Below are positions 1 to 6,966 of a stretch of 64,000 nucleotides of DNA, piece after piece. The stretch's first letter is position 1, and each line of letters starts with the position of its first letter. Position numbers and translations under genes: made by a program. The notes under the pieces are model-generated. The model did not search any database. It was not told where the DNA came from and saw only the letters and a program-made list of their open reading frames with translations. The stretch is taken from the NCBI RefSeq assembly GCF_001661965.1, contig NZ_LYWZ01000023.1:1-64000 (forward strand), read 5' to 3'. The DNA comes from Croceicoccus mobilis (GTDB taxonomy: Bacteria > Pseudomonadota > Alphaproteobacteria > Sphingomonadales > Sphingomonadaceae).

Positions 1-633
1 ATGAAGATTGCCGTCATCACCGAGAACAGCCAGGCCGCGAAGAACTGCATCATTGAAGATGCGCTGAAGTCGGTTGTGGAGCCTTTGGGCCACGAGGTTT
101 ACAATTACGGGATGTACACGCCCGAGGACAAGGCGCACCTGACCTATCCGATGGTCGGTCTGCTTGCCGCCTCGATCCTCAATGCGAAGGCTGCCGATTT
201 CGTCGTCACCGGCTGCGGCACGGGCACCGGCTCGATGCTGGCCTGCAATGCGATGCCGGGCGTGTTCTGCGGTCTGGTCATCGACCCGACCGATGCGTTC
301 CTGTTTGCCCAGATCAACGACGGCAACGCCATCGCCATGCCCTATGCCAAGGGCTTTGGCTGGGCTGCCGAACTCAACCTGCAGGATTGCTATCGCAAGC
401 TGTTCGAAGGCGAGAGCGGCGTCGGCTATCCCAAGGAACGCGCCGCCGTCATGGCCAAGAACCGCGGCGTGCTGGCAGACCTCAAGGCCGCGTCGTGCAA
501 GGACATGCTGACCGTGCTCAAGAGCGTGGACCAGGACCTCCTCAAGACCGCGGTATCGGGCGAGCGTTTCGAGGAATATTTCTACGCGAACTCTCAGGAC
601 GAAGAGATCAGCGCCTATCTCAAGAGCCTCTGA
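1..633 (+). CDS. dhuI: RpiB/LacAB-family isomerase, likely DhuI-type 4-deoxy-5-hexosulose-uronate isomerase
   Basis: 210-residue protein of the RpiB/LacA/LacB sugar isomerase family. The family loop is visible as C72-GTGTG followed by a conserved A-x-N-x-x-PG stretch, with Cys72 at the position of the RpiB catalytic cysteine. Established knowledge: a branch of this family (DhuI) does the job of the cupin-type KduI, converting the linear ketouronate from unsaturated uronate to the 2,5-diketo form that KduD reduces. The function here is inferred from kduD and kdgK following directly on the same strand. No cupin-type KduI is in the window. The window opens on the ATG, so an upstream in-frame start and the promoter cannot be seen. 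Confidence 0.8.
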   Translation: MKIAVITENSQAAKNCIIEDALKSVVEPLGHEVYNYGMYTPEDKAHLTYPMVGLLAASILNAKAADFVVTGCGTGTGSMLACNAMPGVFCGLVIDPTDAFLFAQINDGNAIAMPYAKGFGWAAELNLQDCYRKLFEGESGVGYPKERAAVMAKNRGVLADLKAASCKDMLTVLKSVDQDLLKTAVSGERFEEYFYANSQDEEISAYLKSL

Positions 634-725
634 TCGGGGCCTGCCGGACAGATATTCCGGCAAGATGGGATGACCAGTGCCGCCGCCCCGCCATGCGCCG
701 GGCGGCGGCAGACAGCGAGGATGCA

Positions 726-1499
726 ATGACGAAGAGCCCCTTTGATCTTTCCGGCCGCGTGGCGGTCGTCACCGGCGCGAACACCGGCATCGGCCAGGGC
801 ATCGCCCTCGCGCTGGCCGAAGCGGGCGCGGATATCGCCGCGGTCGGCCGCAGCGCCGCGACCGAGACCTGCGAGAAAGTGAAGGCACTGGGCCGCCGCT
901 GCGAGCTGATCGGCGCCGATCTTTCCAGCATCGAACCGGTGAACGAGGTCGTCGACACGGTGGTCGAGAAACTCGGATCGCTCGACATTCTGGTGAACAA
1001 CGCCGGCATCATCCGCCGCGCCGACGCGCTCGATTTCTCGGAAGAGGACTGGGACGCGGTAATGGACACCAATCTCAAGACGCTGTTCTTCCTGTGCCAG
1101 GCAGCAGCGCGCCACATGACCGGCTGGTCCAGCCAGGACGGCAAGCGCGGCAAGATCGTCAATATCGCCTCGCTGCTGACCTTTCAGGGCGGCATTCGCG
1201 TGCCCAGCTATACCGCCAGCAAGTCGGGCGTGGGCGGGCTGACGAAGCTGCTCGCCAATGAATGGGCGACCAGGGGCATCAATGTGAACGCCATCGCACC
1301 CGGCTATATCGCGACGAACAACACCGCCGCGCTGCAGGCCGATCCCGAACGCAGCCGCCAGATCGTGGAACGCATCCCCGAAGGCCGCTGGGGCAAGCCC
1401 AGCGACATCGGCGGAGCCGCCGTTTTCCTTGCCAGCGACGCCGCCGATTACGTGCAGGGGCAGGTCCTTGCCGTTGACGGTGGCTGGCTGGGCCGGTGA
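726..1499 (+). CDS. kduD: 2-deoxy-D-gluconate 3-dehydrogenase / 2-keto-3-deoxygluconate-forming SDR (KduD)
   Basis: 257-residue classical short-chain dehydrogenase. It has the cofactor motif TGANTGIG at about residues 16-23, NNAG in the middle, and the catalytic Ser149, Tyr162 and Lys166 (YTASK). The C-terminal AVDGGW is typical of KduD. KduD reduces 2,5-diketo-3-deoxygluconate to 2-keto-3-deoxygluconate with NAD(P)H in pectin and other uronate pathways. The ATG at 726 is preceded by GCGAGG and begins right at the conserved N-terminus; the open frame runs further upstream but that part is not protein-like. It overlaps kdgK by four bases (GTGA), so the two are probably translationally coupled. 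Confidence 0.9.
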   Translation: MTKSPFDLSGRVAVVTGANTGIGQGIALALAEAGADIAAVGRSAATETCEKVKALGRRCELIGADLSSIEPVNEVVDTVVEKLGSLDILVNNAGIIRRADALDFSEEDWDAVMDTNLKTLFFLCQAAARHMTGWSSQDGKRGKIVNIASLLTFQGGIRVPSYTASKSGVGGLTKLLANEWATRGINVNAIAPGYIATNNTAALQADPERSRQIVERIPEGRWGKPSDIGGAAVFLASDAADYVQGQVLAVDGGWLGR

Positions 1500-2533
1500 T
1501 AGAAACGATGGTCGGCCCCGTCGTCTGCTTTGGCGAGATGCTGCTGCGCCTCTCGCCGCAGGGCGCAATACCGCTGCAACAGGCGGGCGGTGTCGCCATC
1601 GATGTCGGCGGGGCCGAAGCGAATGTCGCGGCAGCCCTTGCCAGCCTTGGCGTGCCGACGCGCATGCTGACCGTCGTTCCCGACAATCCGCTGGGCCGCA
1701 AGGCAAAGGCGGCGCTGGGCGCGGCGGGCAGCGACACGCGCTTTATCGCGTCTGTCCCGGCGGGCGTGGGCGGCGGGCGTATCGGGCTCTATTGGTTCGA
1801 GCCGCCTGCTGGGCCCATCGCGGGGCGCGTCACCTATGACCGCGCGGGCAGTTCCTTTGCGCTTGCCGATCCTGCCGACCTGCCGTTTGCGCAGGCGCTG
1901 GAAGGGGCGAGCCTGCTGCACATGTCGGGCATCACCCCGGCGCTGGGGCCCGCAGGCGTGGAACTCGCGCGCGCCGCCGTCGCCGCGGCGAAGGACGCAG
2001 GTGTCCCGATCTGTTTCGACGGCAATTACCGCGCCAATCTGTGGGATGCGTGGGACAGCGATCCGCGCGCCATCCTGACCGAACTGGTCGGTGCGGCCAC
2101 GCTGATGATCGGCAATCACCGCGACATCTCGCTGCTTTTGGGCAAGACATTTTCAGGCGACGGCGCGGACCGCCGCCGCGAAGCGAGCGAGGCGGCGTTC
2201 GAGGCGTTCCCGAACCTTCAGCTGATCGCCAGCACCGCGCGGCATGTAGAGGCCGCCTGCACCCACCGCCTTGCGGGCCGGATCGACCTGCGCGCCAGCC
2301 ACTGGCAGACCGACGAGGTCCGGATCGAGAACATCGTCGACCGCATCGGCACCGGCGACGCCTATGCCGCGGGCGTGATCTACAGCTGGCTTGGCGGCGG
2401 CGATGCAAAGCAAATGGCAAAAACCGGATTGGCCCTGGCCGCGCTCAAACATGGCGTGCCAGGCGACATGATCCTGGCAACGGAAGAGGAACTCCATGAA
2501 TTCAACCCATCGGGAGGCGATGTCCGGCGGTAG
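1496..2533 (+). CDS. kdgK: 2-keto-3-deoxygluconate kinase (PfkB family)
   Basis: PfkB/ribokinase-family sugar kinase of 345 residues from the GTG start. It has the N-terminal FGEMLLRLSP signature of KDG kinases, the glycine-rich GGAEANVAAALASLG segment near residue 40, and the anion-hole/catalytic motif GTGD with Asp288. It phosphorylates KDG to KDPG, the meeting point of the unsaturated-uronate and galacturonate branches in this locus. The GTG at 1496 overlaps the kduD stop; an in-frame ATG at 1508 is an alternative. The KDPG aldolase that should follow in the pathway is not in the window. Confidence 0.9.
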   Translation: MIETMVGPVVCFGEMLLRLSPQGAIPLQQAGGVAIDVGGAEANVAAALASLGVPTRMLTVVPDNPLGRKAKAALGAAGSDTRFIASVPAGVGGGRIGLYWFEPPAGPIAGRVTYDRAGSSFALADPADLPFAQALEGASLLHMSGITPALGPAGVELARAAVAAAKDAGVPICFDGNYRANLWDAWDSDPRAILTELVGAATLMIGNHRDISLLLGKTFSGDGADRRREASEAAFEAFPNLQLIASTARHVEAACTHRLAGRIDLRASHWQTDEVRIENIVDRIGTGDAYAAGVIYSWLGGGDAKQMAKTGLALAALKHGVPGDMILATEEELHEFNPSGGDVRR

Positions 2534-4076
2534 GGGCTCGACGCGTCGCACCATCTTGAAGGGCGGCCTGCTGGGTGCAGGCCTGCTGGGCGCATCGACG
2601 GCAAAGGCGAAATCACCGCCCCGCGTCGGCGGCTTTGAGGGAATCAGGCAGGCAGGCGTCGATGCCTTTCTGGGTATCCGCTATGCCACCGCCCGCAGGT
2701 TTGAGCGGGCCGTGCCCCTGCCTTTCCCCGCAGAGCCGACACCGGCAAAGAATTTCGGGCCGATCTGCCCGCAGCGCGCCGACACCGGCGAAAGGCAGAG
2801 CGAGGACTGCCTGTTCCTCAACGTCTGGACGCCCGATGCCAATCCGGCGGCTCGCCGCCCCGTCATGGTCTATTTCCATGGCGGCGCCTATAATGGCGGC
2901 ACTGTCACCGATCCCGTCACGCGCGGTCAGCATCTGGCAGGTCAGGGCGATGTCGTCGTGGTCACGGTCAATCAGCGACTGAACGTTTTCGGCTATCCTT
3001 GGCTCGCCCCCTTTGGCCCCCAATTCGCCGACAGCGGCAATCTGGGTCAGCTCGACCTGATCTGTGCGCTTCAATGGGTGCGCGACCATGTCGCGAAATT
3101 CGGCGGCGACCCCGCGCGCGTCATGGTGTTCGGCCAATCGGGCGGCGGCGCGAAGATCGCGACATTGATGGCCATGCCTGCCGCCAAGGGACTGTTCCAT
3201 TCGGCTGCGACGATGAGCGGCCAGCAGGTCACCGCCAGCGGCCCGACCAATGCGCTGAAACGTATCACCGCACTGTTTGAATATCTCAGCCTGCCCACAG
3301 GCGATGTCGATGCGCTCAAGTCTCTCTCGACCGAGCGACTGGTCGAGGGGCTTTCGGCCACCGATCCAGTGCTGGGGGGCAGTCTCTATTTCGGGCCGGT
3401 GCTCGACATGGTGAACCTGCCGCGCCACCCGTTCTGGCCCGATGCCGCGCCGCAATCCTTGGCGATCCCGATGATCCTGGGCAACACGACCGATGAAACG
3501 CGGGCCTTTATCGGAACGGACAGCCCCTATGTGCAGGGGCTGGACTGGTCGAACATTGCCGAGCGCGTGCGGCCCAATATCCGCATCGACCTGCGCCCCG
3601 ATTACGTGGTCGCACAATATCGCCGACATTTCCCGGACTGGTCGGCGCAAGAGGTGTTTTACGCCGCAACGACCGATGGGCGCAGCTGGCCCGGCCAGCT
3701 GATCGAAGCCGACGAACGCGCGAAGGCAGGCGCAGAGAGGACATGGGTGTATCAGCTCGACCGCCCCTCCCCCATCGATCCCGATCGGGGGGCGGCGCAT
3801 ACCGACGACCTGCCCTATGTCTTTGGCACTCTGGACGCAAAGGGCAGCTATTCCGGCACCGGCAAGCGGGCGCGCGCGATCAGCGCGGCGATGATGCGGG
3901 CCTTTACCGGCCTTGCCCGGGACGGCACCCCCGGACTGGCAGACTGGGCGGCCTATGACCTGCCCCGCCGGGCGACATTGATGGTAGGCGAAGACGCGAT
4001 CGCCATGGTCGACGATCCGCGCCAATGGCAGCGCGAGATGTGGTCGAGCGCGCCCTATATCCAGCCGGGGATCTGA
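2496..4076 (+). CDS. Exported carboxylesterase, type B family
   Basis: 526-residue alpha/beta hydrolase of the carboxylesterase type B family. A twin-arginine leader (TRRTILKGG then a hydrophobic stretch) lies at residues 16-36. The type B signature EDCLFLNVW is at about 103-111, the nucleophile Ser215 sits in FGQSGGG, and a candidate catalytic His435 precedes DDLPYVFG. The ATG at 2496 has a well-spaced GAAGAGGA and overlaps the end of kdgK; the ATG at 2520 has its GGGAGG only two bases away and is less likely. Context suggests removal of ester groups from pectin, but the substrate (acetyl, methyl or feruloyl) cannot be read from sequence. Confidence 0.85.
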   Translation: MNSTHREAMSGGRGSTRRTILKGGLLGAGLLGASTAKAKSPPRVGGFEGIRQAGVDAFLGIRYATARRFERAVPLPFPAEPTPAKNFGPICPQRADTGERQSEDCLFLNVWTPDANPAARRPVMVYFHGGAYNGGTVTDPVTRGQHLAGQGDVVVVTVNQRLNVFGYPWLAPFGPQFADSGNLGQLDLICALQWVRDHVAKFGGDPARVMVFGQSGGGAKIATLMAMPAAKGLFHSAATMSGQQVTASGPTNALKRITALFEYLSLPTGDVDALKSLSTERLVEGLSATDPVLGGSLYFGPVLDMVNLPRHPFWPDAAPQSLAIPMILGNTTDETRAFIGTDSPYVQGLDWSNIAERVRPNIRIDLRPDYVVAQYRRHFPDWSAQEVFYAATTDGRSWPGQLIEADERAKAGAERTWVYQLDRPSPIDPDRGAAHTDDLPYVFGTLDAKGSYSGTGKRARAISAAMMRAFTGLARDGTPGLADWAAYDLPRRATLMVGEDAIAMVDDPRQWQREMWSSAPYIQPGI

Positions 4077-4077
4077 C

Positions 4078-4953
4078 ATGAAGCGACCATTACTCTTCAC
4101 TGCGGCAGCCGTGACGCTGCCCCTGTTCGCCGCGATGACTGCTTCGGCGCAGGCCGGGCCGCCGCAGGCGGAGATGGCGACCGAGACCAGCACGGTCGAA
4201 GGGGTGAACAAGATCATCCTCGTCGGCGATTCCACGACCGCCACCGGCAATGGCTGGGGCCCGATGTTCTGCGCCCATCACACCACCCATCCGACCGCCT
4301 GCCTCAACCTTGCGCGCAATGGGCGCAGCAGCGGTTCGTATCGCGCTGAAGGACTGTGGGACGTGGCGCTTAACGAGATGAAGGTCGCAGGCTATGGCAC
4401 CGTCTTCGTGCTGATCGGTTTTGGTCATAACGACCAGCCCGGAAAGCCGGGCCGCTCGACCGACCTGAAATCCGAATTTCCCGCGAACATGCGCCGCTAT
4501 GTCCGCGAAGCAAGGGAAGCGGGTGCGGTGCCGGTTCTGTTTACGCCGCTGACACGGCGTTTGTTCAGGGACGGTGAAGTGGAACGCGATCTCGACCCAT
4601 GGGCCGAGGCGATCAGGCAGATTGCTGCGGAAACGGATACTCCACTGGTCGACCTCAACGGGCGTAGCACGCAGATCGTGCAGGCAATGGGCCCCTCGGT
4701 GCAAAACCTCTTGGCAGAGATTCCGGCCCCGCCGCAGGTGGCGGCCGCCGCAGCCATCGATGGTGAAACACTGCCTTCGGCGACCGGCCGCCCCACCCCT
4801 GCTCCGGTGCCAGACACGCTGCGCGTGGCAAAGATGACATGGGTCTACGACTATACCCATCTCGGCGAATTCGGGGGCAAGCTGTTTGCCGCGGTCATGG
4901 CTGACGAGCTGGCGAGCGAAGTGCCCGAGATGCGACGCCTGCTGCGGCCCTGA
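4078..4953 (+). CDS. Rhamnogalacturonan acetylesterase-like SGNH hydrolase (CE12 type)
   Basis: 291-residue secreted GDSL/SGNH hydrolase. A Sec signal peptide ends near residue 24 (ASAQA). The nucleophile is Ser52 in GDST; further blocks are NLARNGRSS and GFGHND (the G and N of SGNH), and near the C-terminus comes the Asp258-x-x-His261 pair in YDYTHLGEFGG. This arrangement matches carbohydrate esterase family 12, which removes acetyl groups from rhamnogalacturonan. The gene starts two bases after the previous stop, so it is the last gene of the dhuI-kduD-kdgK-esterase unit. The hairpin at 4960-4989 follows. Confidence 0.88.
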   Translation: MKRPLLFTAAAVTLPLFAAMTASAQAGPPQAEMATETSTVEGVNKIILVGDSTTATGNGWGPMFCAHHTTHPTACLNLARNGRSSGSYRAEGLWDVALNEMKVAGYGTVFVLIGFGHNDQPGKPGRSTDLKSEFPANMRRYVREAREAGAVPVLFTPLTRRLFRDGEVERDLDPWAEAIRQIAAETDTPLVDLNGRSTQIVQAMGPSVQNLLAEIPAPPQVAAAAAIDGETLPSATGRPTPAPVPDTLRVAKMTWVYDYTHLGEFGGKLFAAVMADELASEVPEMRRLLRP

Positions 4954-4959
4954 AGCCTT

Positions 4960-4989
4960 TATGCTGCACCCTTAGGCGGGTGCAGCATA
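4960..4989. terminator. Hairpin between convergent genes
   Basis: Perfect 12-bp inverted repeat (arms 4960-4971 and 4978-4989, 6-nt loop) in the 39-bp gap between the acetylesterase and the convergent cupin gene. It lacks a long T-run on either side, so it may work as a two-way stop for RNA polymerase or simply protect both 3' ends. Confidence 0.6.
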
Positions 4990-4992
4990 ATG

Positions 4993-5454
4993 CTATCTGG
5001 CGACAGGATAGGCGATGATGATCGACAAGGGTTCGCTTCCCGTCTGGCGGATTCCGACGACCGCGCCGTCGTAAAGATAGGCTGCTTTGCCCGGCGAAAG
5101 CGCGGCCTCTACGCCGTCGGAAATCACGATGCCCGTGCCAGCGGTGACATAGTACACCTCGTCATGCGCAATCACATGTTCCCCGATGGCCGATCCCACG
5201 TCGAGCACGCGGCGGCGAAACTCCATGGTGCGCGGCTGCGGAGCAGCGTCCGATATGCGATAGGCGGTCGACATGCCGATCGCGCCGTGCGGCGGTGCCT
5301 CGCGGACGGTGACATCGGCTTCGTCGACCACCACCATCGGCGGGGCCTCTGCCACCTTCGGCTCCTGCGCCAATGCGCATGCCGCGCAGGCCATCAGCGG
5401 GGCCGCGGTCGAAAGCCTCGCCGCCGCCCTGAAACCGGGGAGCGCCGCGATCAT
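4993..5454 (-). CDS. Exported single-domain cupin with incomplete metal site
   Basis: 153-residue protein with an N-terminal hydrophobic segment ending in ALA-Q (about residue 30), so probably periplasmic or secreted, followed by one cupin barrel. Cupin motif 1 reads G-E-H-V-I-A-H-D-E-V-Y-Y-V: the first His and the Glu of the canonical HxH...E set are present, but the second His is Ile. In motif 2 (DGAVVGIRQTG) the usual metal-binding His is Val. The start (5454) overlaps the pectate lyase stop by four bases (ATGA), so the two are translationally coupled. KdgF, which opens unsaturated uronates, is also a small cupin, but is cytoplasmic and keeps its ligands. The role here is unknown. Confidence 0.8.
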   Translation of the reverse strand: MIAALPGFRAAARLSTAAPLMACAACALAQEPKVAEAPPMVVVDEADVTVREAPPHGAIGMSTAYRISDAAPQPRTMEFRRRVLDVGSAIGEHVIAHDEVYYVTAGTGIVISDGVEAALSPGKAAYLYDGAVVGIRQTGSEPLSIIIAYPVAR

Positions 5455-6800
5455 TTCGCCGTGGCCCGCATGGCCTTGTCGCGCGTGCTCAAAGCCTCCT
5501 GCGCCTCGACCTTCTGGCCCGGATAAACGCCGCTGAGCGGCGTCATCGACTTGAGATCCCATTTGGAGGCATCGAACTTCGCGCGGGTTTCCGGAAAGCT
5601 GGGATAGCCCCCCACTTCCTCCTGGCTGTCGATGGTGTGGCCGCGGCCTTCGGCAATATAGAACAGGACGCGGATTTCCTCATCGCTGCGATCCCACGGA
5701 CGGGCTCCGGCGTTACGCAGCACATAGGTCTCGACTTCCTTGGACGGCATCAGATCATAACCGGACAGGCTGGCAAGCGGCTCGGCTTCCTCGATCAGCT
5801 TTGCGCTGGTCTGACCATAGGTTCCAAACATGGGCAGCTTTTCGCCGTGGCGGTCCACCGCGATATTGTCGCGCCCGTAATATTTCAGGTCGCCAACGCC
5901 GCCCAGCATCAGGAAAGGCAGATCCTCTGCCGTCGAATTGCCGCCACGCATGACATTGCCGACAGCGGTAATCTCTCCGGCGACATGCTGGTGATCGGTC
6001 CATTCAAGGTCCATCAGATTATAATGAACCGCGCGCAGCGCCGGATCATAGATGAAGTTGTTGACCATCAGCACCTGCGCGCCGCCCTTCACCAGCGGCG
6101 AACGTTCGACATTATGCGCCCAGATATTGCGGTCGAACACGATGCCGGTGGCATTGTCGTGGATCAGGGAACCCTTGGAATGTTCGCCCTTGGGATGGCT
6201 CGAATCGGCAAGGCCTTCGGCTGCGAAATTAAGCCGGAAGACGATGTTATGGCTGGTCGCCTTACGCCATTCGGCGACAGTGTCACCGCCGCCAAAGCGC
6301 GGCCCGCTCGCCGACATGTTTTCGTCCACCGCCCACATGAAGGTGTTGTTCTCGATCACCACGTCATGCGCGGCAGCGGTTGAAAAAGCGTCTGCTTCCC
6401 AGCCCGACATCTTTTCCTGCCCTGCATCGCCGGTCATTACGCGCAAATGGCTGATCTTGACGTCATGGGTCGTCACGTCGATCCCGCCGCGCATCAAGGT
6501 GATGCCGGGCGAAGGCGCGGTCTGCCCCGCGATGGTGACATAGGGCTGGTCGATCTTCAGGCTCGACATGCCGAGATCGATCGCGCCGCCAACCTCGAAC
6601 ACGATGATGCGCTTGCCCTTCATAGCCAGCGCCGCGGCAAGGCTGCCCGGACCGTCTTTCGCGAGTGTCGTGACCTTTACGATCTTGCCGCCCTGGCCGC
6701 CTTCGGTCGGGTCGCCCGGTTGCGCGCTGGCCGGAGTCATGATGGCTGCGCCAGCTGCAAGAACGGCGGAAATCTGCGAAAAGTTACGCGTTTTCAACAT
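5451..6800 (-). CDS. Secreted pectate lyase-like protein
   Basis: 449-residue exported protein with a Sec signal peptide cleaved after about residue 26 (ASAQ). It is followed by a right-handed beta-helix style sequence: GPGSLAAAL, RIIVFEVGGAIDL, repeated V-I-E-N-N-T / I-V-F-D-R-N-I-W ladders with asparagine turns. These features match polysaccharide lyase family 1-type pectate lyases, which cut polygalacturonate by beta-elimination in a calcium-dependent way; the exact PL family is not certain. It is transcribed divergently from the TonB receptor across a region with two copies of the shared operator, and is followed by the coupled cupin gene. Confidence 0.85.
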   Translation of the reverse strand: MLKTRNFSQISAVLAAGAAIMTPASAQPGDPTEGGQGGKIVKVTTLAKDGPGSLAAALAMKGKRIIVFEVGGAIDLGMSSLKIDQPYVTIAGQTAPSPGITLMRGGIDVTTHDVKISHLRVMTGDAGQEKMSGWEADAFSTAAAHDVVIENNTFMWAVDENMSASGPRFGGGDTVAEWRKATSHNIVFRLNFAAEGLADSSHPKGEHSKGSLIHDNATGIVFDRNIWAHNVERSPLVKGGAQVLMVNNFIYDPALRAVHYNLMDLEWTDHQHVAGEITAVGNVMRGGNSTAEDLPFLMLGGVGDLKYYGRDNIAVDRHGEKLPMFGTYGQTSAKLIEEAEPLASLSGYDLMPSKEVETYVLRNAGARPWDRSDEEIRVLFYIAEGRGHTIDSQEEVGGYPSFPETRAKFDASKWDLKSMTPLSGVYPGQKVEAQEALSTRDKAMRATAK

Positions 6801-6859
6801 TCATCTTTCTCCCAATTGCTAGCTTCTTGACAGACCGGGACCGCCTCGGCAATAGGTTA

Positions 6860-6874
6860 TGACACCGGTTACCA
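6860..6874 (+). promoter_or_regulatory. Putative uronate-regulon operator, copy 1
   Basis: The sequence TGACACCGGTTACCA with a palindromic ACCGGT centre, the usual layout of LacI-family operators. An identical 15-mer occurs at 17451-17465 between uxaA and uxaC. It lies about 60 bp upstream of the pectate lyase start and about 95 bp from the TonB receptor start. Confidence 0.75.
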
Positions 6875-6925
6875 AAAACCGGGTGGGAGATTCGGGATGC
6901 TGAGGGCGATTTTTTTCTCCCCTCT

Positions 6926-6940
6926 AGGAAACCGGTGTCA
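6926..6940 (-). promoter_or_regulatory. Putative uronate-regulon operator, copy 2 (inverted)
   Basis: Read on the minus strand it is TGACACCGGTTTCCT, sharing the first 11 bases and the CC at positions 13-14 with copies 1 and 3. It lies 26 bp before the TonB receptor start codon, with its centre 66 bp from copy 1, a distance that would allow looping or two-promoter control. Confidence 0.7.
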
Positions 6941-6966
6941 AACATCCGGGACCAGGGGAGGATGAG

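Noticed and set aside
387-725. N-terminal extension of kduD to 370 residues
   Set aside because: The extra part is Arg/Gly-rich and lies over the dhuI gene; KduD proteins begin near the ATG at 726.
2613-4250. Long minus-strand frame opposite the carboxylesterase
   Set aside because: Shadow of the esterase and acetylesterase genes; no domain pattern, and the plus-strand products have complete catalytic motifs.
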